A stretch of DNA of 64,000 nucleotides from Tyto alba (lineage: Eukaryota > Chordata > Aves > Strigiformes > Tytonidae): the NCBI RefSeq assembly GCF_018691265.1, contig NW_024881324.1:1440230-1504229 (forward strand), given 5' to 3'. Of the stretch, positions 50,307 to 63,463 are shown piece after piece. Position 1 is the stretch's first letter. Each line of letters starts with the position of its first letter. A program made the translations under genes and the position numbers. A model generated the notes under the pieces. The model was not told the origin of the DNA and did not search any database. It saw only the letters and a list, made by a program, of their open reading frames with translations.

Positions 50307-51390
50307 GTAAGTTTGACCCATTATAACTCATGTGAATACCTCATTCAAGTAACTCAAGAAAAGCTATTCAGCACTTTAAAGGCCAGAGGTTTAATCCCCT
50401 TAAGTTGCTCTGGACAAATGTACATGACTAAAAAAGTTTACGTACCTGACCTAGAACAGATGGTGTGTATAAATAGTATGCAGACTTTCTAGACACTTCA
50501 TGTTTTTACACTGATGTGCATGTACATTTTTACTTTTTTAGATGATAGATTCCTACCTAATACAAGTACATCAGGGTATGCTTGAGGGAGAAAGAGACAA
50601 GGCATAGGTCTGTTTTAACTTCTTTGTCTGAACATTAAGCTTCTATTGAAGCCATTTAACAAGTCCTTTCAGCTTAATAAGACTACTGACTTTCAGTGTC
50701 AATAACTCAATAACAGGCGGGAACTTATAGCTAAATATACATCATCTGTTTTTACAGGCAGGCAGGGTGGGGCCATCAATGAATTGCATTTTCAGGTGCT
50801 TATCTTTAAAGCACGCAGTCCCAACACCACCACTGAATTCTCCTCTGGAGATTTCATATCCTCTGTAGACTTGAAAAATACTTTGAAGCAGTCCTTAGAA
50901 GCTAGCTGAAATGAGTTGCTTTAAAAATCTGGTTGAAAATTACATGTTCTGTGCATTCAGCCAGATATAGAAGTGCAAGACTGGTGATAATGTAGTTTTG
51001 GGGAAAGATTTTTAAAGGCGGTTAATGCAGAGTGCTTATATTTTTCCTGTGGTAGGTGTCGCTCCCATGAATAGGGATGCTGAGAGATATACAGAGAGAA
51101 GGATAGAGGGAAATCTCTAGAGTAAGTAAATATCTGACCTACACCCAAAAATAATTCTAAAGATGGATTGAAATTTTAGGAAGCAAAACTATAAAGGCAA
51201 TTTCATTCTCAAACTTCATATCTCGAACTTCGTGTTCAGGCACAAGGAGTATGACCTCTACCTCTCGTCCCCTTTTTTTGCTGCATGTTGGGTAACTAGC
51301 TGTACACTGCTCTCTTATTTTCCCTTGCTTTCTTTGCAGAGAGCCCGTGAGACCTGCACATCGTCCTTCCATCACTGAACAGCCTGGTGT

Positions 51391-51510
51391 ACCATTAATC
51401 AGGTCAGCCAATCAGCATGCAGAGATTAGCATAATGTACAGACACACTTAATCAGGTCTACTATACAGTTAATCATGTGTATGCTAATAGTTATGGAGGA
51501 TTAACCATTT
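51391..51510. promoter_or_regulatory. Cluster of homeodomain/POU-type motifs (candidate enhancer)
   Basis: Within about 120 bp there are two copies of TTAATCAGGTC (51395 and 51448), a TTAATCATG (51469), a GGATTAACC (51498, a bicoid-type TAATCC core on the minus strand), an ATGCTAAT (51481) and its inverse ATTAGCAT (51425), plus CCAAT-type words at 51408 and in CTCATTGGCTG near 51530. The dense and partly repeated layout is typical of developmental enhancers. Binding and activity are inferred from motif shape only. Confidence 0.4.
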
Positions 51511-54070
51511 AGGACACTGGCTTTCTGTTCTCATTGGCTGTGTTTCCTACTTGTTAACTTTCCCTTTCTTATTTTGTTTGGGTTTTTTTCCCTTGTTTAT
51601 TACTCTCACCCAAAATTGTGACTGCTGAAAGTGTTTCTGTAAGGCTGCCCGTATAATTAAGGATATATTTAAATAATGGGAAAAACCCCAAAAACGTGGG
51701 CAGATTCAAATGTTGGATTCACAGACTGATCTCAGACCGATAAAAATATTAATTTTTATAGAAAAGACATATACATGACTTTGCTTCCTCAGAAAGTGTT
51801 CTTGATCTCAAGAGCTATAAATACAAATTACAGTTTAATTGCCAAACTATGTTAATTTCCAAGATAGATTTTTAATTTGTGAACTAACTTTGGCAAAGGA
51901 TCTGAATGTATTCACTTTTGGTAATCAAAAGCAAAACACAGCAATAAGATTCTTTGGCTATTCACTGGAAATTGGTAGAGAGAGAACAAGTAGCAGCCAA
52001 AAGTAATCCCTCAAGCCACCCTGTAATTGAGTGTTTGCATATAGTCAGGGCTATCAATGCAAGGGCTGAAGGAATCGGTCAGAAGGAAGGGTGGAGTGGT
52101 TGGGAGAAGGGGTGGGGGGGAGAGGCTGAGTGAGAGGCACAGAAAAAATGAGCCTGCCAGTGGTTAATTGAGCATATAGATTCCTAATGTGTCAGGCACT
52201 ACCCTCTCAGATGAAGGATGACACTTTTTAGGACGCATCTTCCTTTGTTACCATTTTAAGACTAATGAAGCCTGCAATTCATAAACCTGATGCTGGGCAC
52301 TTATCTGCTGCCAGGGCAATCAGTACAGCAGAAGACTATAACTTTTTGTGTACAGGTTTTAAATATAAGCTTTTTGGACACAAAGCACAGAATTGTGGTG
52401 TAAACAGTTGCAGCTCTACATAACATTTCTAGAAGGGAAAAATAATTTGCAAATACAAGAATATATTACCCAGATACCCGTCACGTAGCTAATTTTTAAA
52501 ATCATATAGTGTTAAGTGTTTAAGAGAACATTTTTGTATTTTTTTTTCTTCTTCTTTTTTTAGTGAACCAGGCCTGTTTACTTTTATAGTCTCTACACAG
52601 CAAGGCTCCATTATACAAAAGTTGTGGGTTTTTTCCCCTGCCTTCAGGTCACTTGTTAATGAGCTGAGCACTGGGAGAGGATGGAAGCGATTACAATGGG
52701 ATATGGGCAGGAAGATTGCCCTTATGTTTCCATAGAATTACGAAAGTGAGCAAGAAAAATAAGTGATGTTATCAGCAGTCCACAGAGGTGCTTTTCTTTG
52801 GAGGTTGATGATAGCACCTTGCAACCAGTTGGACAGAATTTGGGTGCCAGTCAGAGGAGCGCCAGGACCCACCTCAGCCCCAGCTTGTGCAGTCCCTGAC
52901 CTCCTTAACCTCTGCAGGGCTTCCTTTATGAGCGTTCCCAGCCAGATGGTCAAGTCATCAAACCTTTATGACCACAAACTCCTTTTACCACTTCACAGTT
53001 TCTTCCAGCCTGAAAGCAGGGAGGGTAGACGTGTGAGGGAAAGAAGCTAAAAGGTGTTAAAGATAAAAACAAGACATAGGGGTGCCTTCTTTCTGGATTA
53101 GTAACTTAGTGTGATGTCTATGGTTTTGGTGCTGCCAGCATGTGTTGATGTTATTATGAATGTGTTTAGATCTTCCAGCTCAGAGTGCTTAAGTGGAGAA
53201 TCAGACATATTTCCCACCCTGCACCTTAATTTTATCATGCTGCGATACAAGCATTTAGATTTTCTGTTAACCTTCTTCTGTTTCTCATTACTTGGGATGT
53301 TTTTCATCCATTTGTTTTTGGTGGGTTAAAACTGCAAAGATCACTGCTCTGGTTTCGGAGGGCTGCTCTGTAGAGGCAGAGAATGCTTACCTACCTTCAC
53401 TGGCAATAGGTGACTGAAATTACATGAGGCCTGAGCCCAGCAAAGTGACCTTGTTAACTTTATGAGAACTACACTCCGGTTTCCACCTGCATCCCAGGGA
53501 AACAACCTCACTTATAAGGAAGTCAATTCCCAAGCGCTCCTCCAGGAGGAAAGTTAACTCAGTCACCGATTCCTGGATTTAAGGGTTACACTTTTCCAAT
53601 TAAAGAACACACACAGAACAGCAAAACGTGTAAAACTGCAACATTGCCAAGACATGCTATAACCACCCTTTGATGCACAGAGCTAATTTTAGAACCTTTG
53701 AAATCAATTCTTATCACTAGCAGGTAAAGTAAAAAATAGAAGACCCATGAATCTGGGTGAGGTCAGACTCCTTTACAGGTTCAGGTTGATTGGTTTGCAA
53801 TAAAACCACTGAGATCTGCTAGTTTTTAATGAGCTTTTCTCTGAAGAGGTGAACTTGTATTTTCACTGGGGGTTGTTCTAGAGGGGGTGTTTCACATGTC
53901 TGTCTCAAACATTCCCTCTAGACCTTGATGGTTTCCCACGTTAAAAGTCATCAGGTGAGTTGACGGTTGTTCGCCAAGGTACAATATATTATATCAGACC
54001 TTGCAGCAAGCCTGCCTTAGTGATGTGCTTGGATGGTGCTCATTTTCTGTTCAATTGATTTCACTTGCAG
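51511..54070. other. Non-coding tract, no gene seen
   Basis: No gene was recognised. 52140-52340 (TGGTTAATTGAGCATATAG, AACCTGATGCTGGGCACTTATC) may be conserved regulatory DNA. On the minus strand 53395-53486 is bounded by a fair acceptor and a GTAGGT donor but has stops in its frames. It is mentioned only as a weaker exon candidate. Confidence 0.5.
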
Positions 54071-54169
54071 ATGATGCAGCCATAATAAATAATTATAGCA
54101 AAGGATCTACCCTCTACTTGTGAAAAGGGATTTTGACTCAAGGGCCAGTGAATTTCTTTTGAGGAGAAG
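54071..54169 (+). ncRNA. Candidate non-coding exon, 99 bp
   Basis: This is the best-formed splice-site pair I found. The acceptor is TTGATTTCACTTGCAG, ending at 54070. The donor is GAGAAG/GTAAGTAG, with GT at 54170-54171. The 99-bp interior has stops in all three forward frames, so if it is an exon it belongs to a lncRNA or UTR. It lies 3.8 kb downstream of the 50.16-kb candidate on the same strand. No transcript evidence is available. Confidence 0.25.
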
Positions 54170-54171
54170 GT

Positions 54172-57100
54172 AAGTAGTATGTACTGTGGAAATTTACTTT
54201 GCCACTTTGCTCTAGAAATAGTAGATGCCTAGCTGAGACTGAAAACTGTTTAACAAACAGAAAATATCACCTTAACCACAGACAAGATGTACCTTGTAGA
54301 AGTGTTGTTTCCAGAAACTAATACTAGCTGTACAGTTTTGGTTCAACTTCTGTTATCTGTTATAGTTCTTTTTTTTTTTTTTTTTAGATTTGAGATGCTG
54401 TATGTTTAAATATCTGTTGACTTCTGTTACATTAAGAAGAAGTAAAAGGTCTCTTTTTCTGTCTTTTCTGTCTTCCCATAATACCACTAGGAGATACGTA
54501 GAGCTGCCCTAGGAGAATTCAGTGTTACACAGGCAGATTTAGACTCCTCACATTTTTGCAGATTGTTTTACAGGGTTCCTATGAAGATCAATTTTGAATC
54601 TGAAACTTGTTTAATATGTAGCAAATACATATTTGCTAACATGGTTGCCACGAAGAAGCACAAATCTAGCACAAATGGTATTGACTTTTAAAATGTAAGC
54701 ATCTCATTAGAGAGTGTATTTTGCGGTGCTCACCAAACTCTAGGCTGGGGCCTGGAAGATGTTAAGAAAATCAAACACAATATAATTTGAGTAAATTGCT
54801 TAAAAATTATAAACTTAATGTTGAAATCGTATTTTTAATATAGCTTTATTACAGTCATCTGGAATAAGTTAATGTTTTTGATAATTGTATAAATGTTTGT
54901 ACAATATCAACATGTCCATGCTTACACTGTAGATGGTTGGCATTCAATACCTACTTTCATCTTTTCTTGAGAAATCACCCTTAGTTGTCCCCCACCCCTA
55001 CAACATGTCTTTTTTTTTTTTTTTGAGGAAAGTAACTGTCCAGACACACATAATGCAATTTTTTTTCAAAAACATTAAGCATAGGACTGGCAGAACCTAC
55101 AAAATTCAGAGTTAAGTCTAAAACTCTGTCCTTAACTCACCCCGCTGTGCTTAGGTATTATAGCACATATGGTATGAACCCCCCACTGCTCTGAGGCCCC
55201 CTGATTAAGTGCTGCAATACTGTACCTAGATACAATGTGGTGACTTAAGGAGAGAATTTCAGCTTTAACTCTGAATGTCCTGGTTCATGTGAGACTGTTA
55301 ATGTTATTAGAACATAAAGTGGATGGTTTAATACCTTATATATGGTGCTTAAAGTCAGCAGCAGCTGCCAGGAACTGGGTTCCTGCACTGTTTTTTGCTA
55401 GGGGGGAGGGGAAATCAGTTGTTTTCCTTGCAGTAAAAATAGAGCACAAGACCTCTTTCTAAATTAAAAGAAAGTTTTATTCACTGTGGATGAGCTACAC
55501 GAAAATAGTGCAGCCAGCAAAACAGAAGCAAACTTGGGAGGGTAAAGCTTGATCCTTTGCCAGTCTGAGCAGACCCTAGCAGCATTTTTGCTATCGTGAA
55601 CAAAGACTGAGGTCATTCTTTGGTCTTTGCATGTTTTCTTCTCATTTAACTCTGCTTGTCAGGTAGCATCTTACAAGATATTCCTAGCGTTTGGCAAAAT
55701 CCTGACCTCAGACATTTTACAGATGCTACTTGTAAATGCAACAGCAGTTTGGACAAAGAAATAGGATACACAGAAAAGCAAGTAAAGCCATAAGGATTTA
55801 GCCACCATTTTTTTCATAACACAATTTCTAAGTCTGAAATGTTTACTTGTGCTAACCAAGACCTTGTTTCACAAGCAGATTAATTTTACTGACTGTTCGC
55901 GGAAGAAGATGCTGCTTAGTGAAATTTAGACAGTAACAACCTAGCACTAACGGAAGATAGGTAGAGTTGGAAGAGTTTTCCACAGTAAGAAAGCAAACAC
56001 CAGACCCTTCTCCTTACTTGGTAAATAAGAACGATTCAAATGTGAAGGATTCGAGTAAATAAAAATTCAAATGTGTTATTTCCAGCTTACTGATCAGAGG
56101 TGATTCCTAAGAAGTGTTAGTCTGTCAGAAGTGTGCAGCTGTCCAGAGCACTTTTGGCACCCCATAAGTCATGTTAAAGTACGTGTAAGCTATATCCCAG
56201 AAACACAAAGAAAGGATTTGACAGAACTCTTTTCTTCCCTAGTTTGGATATACCCATTTTTCTCCTGGTCTGTAGGATGCAGAGGAGCAGGCACCCTGGC
56301 AGCTGGTTGTTTTGTTGGCTTAAGAGTCTAAGGGACATCAGCTTAAAGCAAGCAGGTCCCAGAGCATTTCAGCATGTGGTGATCATGTCCTGAAGTCCTT
56401 GTTTAGAATGGACTCTGTGTGTGTGTGTACGTGTGTGCATGTGTGAATATGTATATACATAACTTTTTTCCTCTGTGTTACCTCCCACAAGTGTAGCTTC
56501 AGGATGTTCACTGATACTTCATTTGCAAACAAAGCCTCTGCTGATATGTGCTTGTTTGCTGGCTGGGGGAAATGTACAAATTCAAACTATCATCTCCCTT
56601 CCATTCTTTCACTACTTCCATGGGCATCTAGGGATAACTACAAGTTATGCAGATACTCATTGTACATAGCCCCTCAGCAGAAAGTTTTACCTTCTACCGT
56701 CTTGATCTGTCCCTCCCCATATTTACGTGGTGTGTGCACAGGGTGTATGTTTTCCTGCTGAAGTTTTCTGTCAAGTGCAACAATCCCCTCAAGAGTCTGC
56801 ACTCACACTTCCGAAGGGCTCTGAATTTGTAAGGGAAGGGGGGGGCAGAGGTCTTTTCCATGTGTGAGAAGGGAACATTTGTTGCAAAAAAATCTTGAGG
56901 CACCTTGGTTACTGACATTTTTAAAAAAAAAACCTATATTTAAATTCTTCTTATTAAAAAGGTTTTTAAATGGATATTTCTAATAAACTTAGAGATTTGT
57001 GGGTCACCAAGACGTGCTATAAAACTAACAAGTGCACAGTGAGTGGCTGGAGACGGTAAATGGGATAAGATTGGTTGAGTTTTTCAGATTGAGCTTAGAA

Positions 57101-57340
57101 ATACAAAATGGAAACATTGAAATAATACCTGTGAATGCAAAGGAATACATTGATCATTTGTCTTTGGGAAATACCTGCAGAGAGCCAGAATTTAAAGAAG
57201 GCTGGGGCAAGGGATGAGGCCAAGAAGGTTTGAGTTGCACCTGTGGGGCTTTAGTAGGTTTCTGGCTCACCAGTTGACTCCTGCATGGCCTGGACACTTC
57301 CCACTGGGATAAATTTCATGTTCCGAAGGTGAATGGCCAC
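54172..57340. other. AT-rich non-coding tract
   Basis: No gene was seen. It contains a T run near 54.37 kb, a GT-type tract at 56.41 kb and a G-rich run near 56.84 kb. Confidence 0.6.
56414..56460. repeat. GT/GTAT alternating repeat
   Basis: TG dinucleotides with AC and CA interruptions that grade into TATA. This kind of tract can adopt Z-DNA. Confidence 0.88.
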
Positions 57341-57369
57341 GAAGAGCTGTGTAATTATTAGTTTTGCTG

Positions 57370-57730
57370 TGAGCCGATCAATCATCGGGGGTGAACGGCT
57401 CGCAGGGGTCAGGTGTGGCCATTGGGCGGGAGCATCGCTGGCATGGCGGCCGCGGTTCGCTGGCAGCAGCTGATCCCGCCGCCAGCGTTACCACGGGCCT
57501 GGCAGCGCTCAAAGGTGGGCCTGCGTTCCTGGTCACCGGGGCTATCATAATTATGACAAATGCCAATTTTCAGCAAAGGAACGGCAGTCAAAAGGGGCGC
57601 TTGGGGTTTGTAAGAGGTGAAGGCCGGTGTGGCGTTGAAGGCCAGTCATACATGGCCGCCCCACTGGTGGCTAAGCCGCGCATGGAACCCATTTCACGTG
57701 TCTGCGCTGCTTTACAGCTGCGATGCCCTC
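57370..57730. other. Isolated CpG island, no gene recognised
   Basis: About 27 CpG dinucleotides lie in roughly 360 bp, most in the first 180 bp (GGCATGGCGGCCGCGGTTCG, GATCCCGCCGCCAGCG). AT-rich homeodomain-like words frame or interrupt it: GTAATTATTAG at about 57351 and the perfect palindrome CATAATTATG at 57546-57555. Both strands are open (141 codons plus, 60-62 minus), as expected of GC-rich DNA. The long plus frame begins at GTG, not ATG, and was not recognised. It is not similar to the CR1 or LTR here. It may be a lncRNA promoter, a CpG-rich enhancer or an unannotated first exon. Confidence 0.6.
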
Positions 57731-57739
57731 TTTTCATCC

Positions 57740-60700
57740 ATGGCAAAACCAGAGCCAGTGGCTGCTGCCTCTTCAAAACAGGTTTGGTGGAGGAAGCTTT
57801 GCTGGCTTTGTTTTAATCCCAAACATTGAAGGGTATTCTACAGGAGCTGGGAGGTGGGGATGAGAGCAAACAAAGCCCTATAGGAAATGTAGCCCCAGTG
57901 GTATTTTTGACACCAGAGCAAGCTTCTCCATTCATAAAGACAGTGGAGCTGGGAGTAGTGAAATACACAAGGAAAAAAACATGCACGCTTCTGCAAAATC
58001 TTTTGAAAAAAAAACATACAAACATCAGCAACATGTTTAGTGCCTGAATCTTGTAAATAGTTCAGAAATTTCCCCTTGCATCACTGAAAATCTCAAGACT
58101 AAATGTTCCAGAGACAACTTAAAAAATAGATAGGTTTGAAGCTGAGCGTGAGATAAATACTACTAAATTATATTAATGTGTGAGTTGATAGTACAGGATA
58201 GAGGAAGATCTGTAAATGCATGGCTTGTACCACAGAAAATAAGGACTGAAACAGCTTTTAGACTTAATTTGGTGCTTCCCCTGCCTTAAACTGACACAAC
58301 AGTATTGCTATTGATATTTACAGATATGGATCATGTTTCATTGCCCTAGCAAAAATGATACACATGCATACAAAACCTGAAGTAATGCTGATTTTGCAGA
58401 TTCTGAAGTTAAAACACTTGATGCTTCTTTAAACAGCAGAAAAACTACTTTCTGCTGATTTTTGGTGTTTTGTTTTGTTTTGTTTTGTTTTTAAACTTTG
58501 GTCTAGGACCCAGTGTATTTTGTCCATTCACAAATAGTATCAGGCAATGGAAGTATCATGAGTGAATCTGCCCTCTCACAGTTTGCTCTGTTGTCACTAG
58601 AGGTTGTGTAATTTGGATTGCATGACTTGGACAAGGGTAAGTATTTAGACACTTTTCAGCTTTCAGCCCAGTGATGAAATCTCTAAAAAAATCAGCCTGG
58701 TGGACAGAACTCTGTTTCCTGAAAGATCTGTTAACCTAATGACATGTCATGCAGCACGACTAATGCCCAGCAAGACAGTCCAGTTCCCAGACATGTGCTA
58801 CCTGGTTTATCATGCTTTGGATCATCTCTTTTTCCCCAGCTTTTCGTGGCTCACCTGAAGGCGAGCAGCTGGGCCGCTGGCATGTCATGTGCCTTGCACA
58901 GCAGTGGCACAGGTACAGCTTTGCCTCGCATTACACAGATGTTAGATTCCTAATTCTCCAGTCAGCTGACAGCAGAGTTGCTGCTGAAGACCCATGGTAG
59001 AAGTGACAGGGAAAGAAGTCTATTTACCCTTTTTCCTACCCCCCGCCTTTGCCTCCTTTCTATTTGATTATGTGCCCATTAGCAAAGCTGGGCCCCTGGG
59101 CAGAGGGCTTGGATTACAAACAGCTTGACAGTGATACTAATTTCATATGCCTGCCACCTCATCCTGTGCCTGTAAGGTCACCTGTTACATCTAGCAGTTA
59201 TGACAGAATATTTTTTTGTAACTTATTCAGCTTGTGAGTTATCACTTGGTAATGGGTCCAGACTGGCTCAGCAAAGTCTTAGCCATTCTATTCCACAAAG
59301 TAAAATGAGGCCCAGTCAAAAAATTGTTACTTTTACTTGTTGGTGCCAGATTTCAGGTAGCTTCAACAGGAGTGAGGACACAGGTTAATACTCTTTATTA
59401 CTAAATTCAATGTTCTGTGAACACTTTAGGTTGTTGTTTTTCTGTCATAGGGATTATCAGAGCATGAGAGCTTGATGACAAAAGAAATTAATGGTTGCAC
59501 TGGGGAAGATTTTAATAACCCATTCTCTCCACACCTTTCATACTTTTTGTACTCAATATTTTCATTAATCTTCCTAAATCACATGGGCTACAGAAATCAC
59601 TGTCTTACAAATTTACTTCGACATTTACATTACCATGGCTGTATTATTGCTGTTACAGCTTACTCTTTCTTGCACTCAGATTCTAACACACTTCTCCTAA
59701 ATGACAGAAATACTCCTAATTAAGCAAAAGTATTAAGTTTTGCATTCATACACAGCAAATAAGATCACTGTAGCCTTTAAATAAGTAACTTACTTTAAGT
59801 GATGGACTATTCAACATGCTTATAACTGATCTATAGACAAAAAAAAGTTTGGAGGCCTAAGGTTTCCCTACTTGTCTCTCTCTCAAAACTGAAACAAAGT
59901 CATTGAAAAACAACCCTCAAATAGCGACAACAAAGTTTTCATTGCATGTCCAAGGTGATTGATGGGAGCTCTGTATGGACCAGCCTGTGTCCATGCTAGT
60001 AATCTTGCTTTCCTTGCAGATCAGGTTGGGTCCATGCAGTCTGCCCTTTGGGAAGGCTCCCGAGTGCGCGGCTGTTCCCAGGCCATGTTTTGGAGGGGTT
60101 TAAGTCAATGCTATTTAGCCCAGGCCAAAAGCATGCAAGGGGCTGTGCTAAGAAAGGATTAATATCTGCCACTAGCAACTGGGAATCTTCCTTGCTGCTC
60201 TTTGGTTTACTAAGGTAAGACAAGACCCACGTGTGTCAAGGCCTTTTTGGCAGTCTTGTAATTGCACATTCAGTTGCCACAAGCAACCGATTTGTTCCCC
60301 GAAGCGCCTCCTGTCCTCGGTGCAGAACATTGGCACCTCCAGATGGGTGATCACACGGGGGCACTGCTTATGGACTGTACAGACTGTGTCTGTACGTAGA
60401 CAATAAAGAAAAATTAGGCCCAAACTCAAAGACTTTATTTTTTTAAAAAAAGGCAGATCTCAGACCATTCTGTTTTCTATTTTTGGGTTGATCCCCATGG
60501 CAATTGAGGAGGATGGGTTGGCAGCTCTGTGGCTTGAATGCCTTCTCATTTTCCATTTTCCCATTATTATTTCTTATTTTTATTTAATGGGGTATCTGCT
60601 TAACTCTGTTTTCTCTGATAATGGAATTTTGAAGGAAAACACTCAGATCATTCTTTTCTTTCCTTCTGGTTTCCTTCAAAAAAAACCCTAAAAACATAAC

Positions 60701-63460
60701 ACTCACCTAGAATATAACAACTTCATTTCAGAAGGAAATTGATTTCCAAAGTTCATCTTGGGTACGGTGTTTGAATTTTCCCATTCTATTTATGTTTTAC
60801 TTTTTCCTAGATAGCATTTTTCAGTTATGCATTCATTGCGTGCTTTCAGTGTTAGGAGAGCTCGCCACATTTTAATTTCTAAATTCTGAGAATTCAGACC
60901 CTTTTTGAATTTCACTCTGAAATATAATAAGAGAAGGAAAGAAAGAGAGACACTTTAAAGCAGTTTTTTAACATTGGAAAATCTTGGAAATATCATGCTC
61001 TCTATCTGCTCCAAAGCCCAATCCTTAATATCAGCATGCTCACAGTAAATAGGAAGCCTATTAAGTAAATGACAGATAGTTTTTGAGGGTTTTTTCTTTT
61101 GCCAGAGTTTACAGCTGTAGCGAACAGTTTGATGCAGCTCTAATTTCTAATTATGACATACTGGGAGTGGAGGAGGTTGTCAGTTTTGCTTGTTCCTTGG
61201 TGAGAGACAGAATGATTTCATACTTTGTGCTGCCAACCAATTAATCCTCCTCTATTGCAAAGCTAAGAATAATCACTGCATATTACTTGATAAACAGATG
61301 TGATCAGCATTTCAGAATTGCTACTAGCTTGTCATCAACATGACCAACCAACAGCCCAAGAAAGTAAATACCCAATTCAAGATATGTGTACACCAGGTTT
61401 TTTATATTTTGGGGAATTAACTCAAAGGGCTTTATTATAATCTGTTTCTGTGCTGGGCAAGTTATTTAAGATAAATGTGTCTTTTTCTGTCTTCAGCTTC
61501 TACCAAATCAGTTATTACAAAGACAAGATGGGGCAGGGAGATTGGGTGCGTGGCATGCCTTAAACGAAAACTGAAATTGCTAAAGTGTTTGCAAGGCACT
61601 GCTTAATTCAGAAGTGATCCTAATGTTAGAAGAGGGATGCTGAAGCAAGAACAGTTTTGTTTGCTAATGCAAACAGATGTGGGGATAAACTATTGAAACT
61701 AACAAGTGTATTTAATTCCCTTTAAACATGGAGGGCTAAAGGCTGAAATTGTATAAAGGGGACTCTTGAAGTGGACCAGCTGCCCAAGGCTTTTAAGTAG
61801 TCTGTACCAGCATCTTCCCCCATTTGTCCTGCTGATTATTGCTTGATTGATGAGCTGGTGTGTGCAAAGTGACCACCTGAAAGTTCTGCAGGCTTTAAGA
61901 GCTTGGTCAGTGTGTATTTGACCCTTAGAGGCCATGGATCAAATATCAGGGTTATATGCATTTCAATAACTTTGTTTTGATACTTGAAGGGGAAAAAAAT
62001 TATTCACACTAGGGGGAATGAAGGAGATTAAATATTTATGCTTGAGAGCATCTCTGAAAGGATCTCAAGTGACTGCTGTCACCAGCCTCCTGGTCAACTT
62101 TTCTTAGCTTGAGCCCCTTCGTCTTTTCATCTCAGAAGGGTAAAATATATATTATTGTGAAGAAGAATAGCAGAAAAGCTTTTGTAGCAGACTGTGAAGG
62201 GATTTTCAGTGAGTGGCCCCTTTTGAGGGAGGAATGGGAGTTTCCTGAGAAATGGGTATTCCACACTGTAACCTGACTCAGCAGGGCTCCGAGGTGGCCA
62301 ATAATTACTCAGATCAGGGCAAAAGTTTCATTTTCTGCAACTTCACACACAGCAGATTAAATAAAAGAAGACTATCAGTTCCCCCTCCACCTCCCCACCC
62401 CCCAGCCTGGAAATATAAATTAAGTGAGGAAATTGGGAAATTTTAAAGAAGCTCTTATATAATTAACTTTTTTTTTTTTTCCAAAAAAAATCTTTTTTTT
62501 CAAACAGTTGTGATATAGAAAAGATTTAAAAAGAAAACAAAAAGGTTCATATGTGAATAACACGTTCCTTGTGGTATGAACAATATCGCACCTGCAAGTT
62601 CCAGAGATTTGATAGTGAAATTCATATAATCTGAATTTGCTGAATTATCACCCACATAAACACACTTGGCTTGTATGGTAAGAAAAATGCATGTATTTAA
62701 GAAAATCCCTAAATTTATTGAGATTTATTTTTCAAAGTTCAATGTTGGAAGATGATCTCTTAGATCCCAGTGAGTGAAAACATATGTTTATGCAAAAATG
62801 TGTTTCAGTAGCAGCATACATTTCACAAGAATTTTGTCGAGGATTTTCTTCTGAGAGATCTCATTTTATGACTAAAACAGATTGTTATGTAAGACATGTA
62901 ATTTACGCTTTCATATGCATTTTAATACGGTGTGCATGAAAACAAAAGCAGTTCACTCTATAGAGGTTGCGTGTATGCAGATGTTTAACCCACAAACGTA
63001 TGCAGAACTGAGATAATTAGCACAAATGTCACAACTCCCCTCTTGCCCCTCATTGCCCTCCCTCGCCCCACCAAAAAAAACCCAGCCCCTAAACCAGCCA
63101 GAATAAGGACAAGATTCCTGTGTAACAACCTTATTCTGGGAAGAAAGCTAATGTCATTGGTTACTTGTGGAAATAGAAGCAACGGTGTGGTTGAATTTCA
63201 TCCCTGTCTATTTTGACTTGAGCATTGTATATCGCTGTCCTGGGTGTGCCAGCTGGCTGTGAAGGGTGATCCGGCTGTATCCAGCACATTGCAGAAGTAG
63301 CTTCTGTGCCAACAATTAACCCGATACTAATTTAGGGAACTGCTTGCAATTTGAGTTGATGGAAGATTCAAAGGCCCACTTGCATCACAGGGATTAGGGA
63401 TATTTTATTAGTTAGCCATGCTTTATGTTTAAAATCTGCATGGAGTAGCCTGAATTTGTT
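57740..63460. other. AT-rich non-coding tract, no gene seen
   Basis: No gene or young repeat was recognised. 58467-58492 is a TTTTG repeat. 61130-61290 (TAATTTCTAATTATGAC, CCAACCAATTAATCC) and 62030-62110 look like conserved regulatory DNA by motif content. This was not aligned. Confidence 0.55.
58467..58492. repeat. GTTTT pentanucleotide repeat
   Basis: Four to five GTTTT units. Confidence 0.92.
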
Positions 63461-63463
63461 TTC

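Noticed and set aside
57391..57816. 141-codon open frame across the CpG island
   Set aside because: It begins at GTG rather than ATG, has no recognisable domain, and both strands are open there because of high GC.
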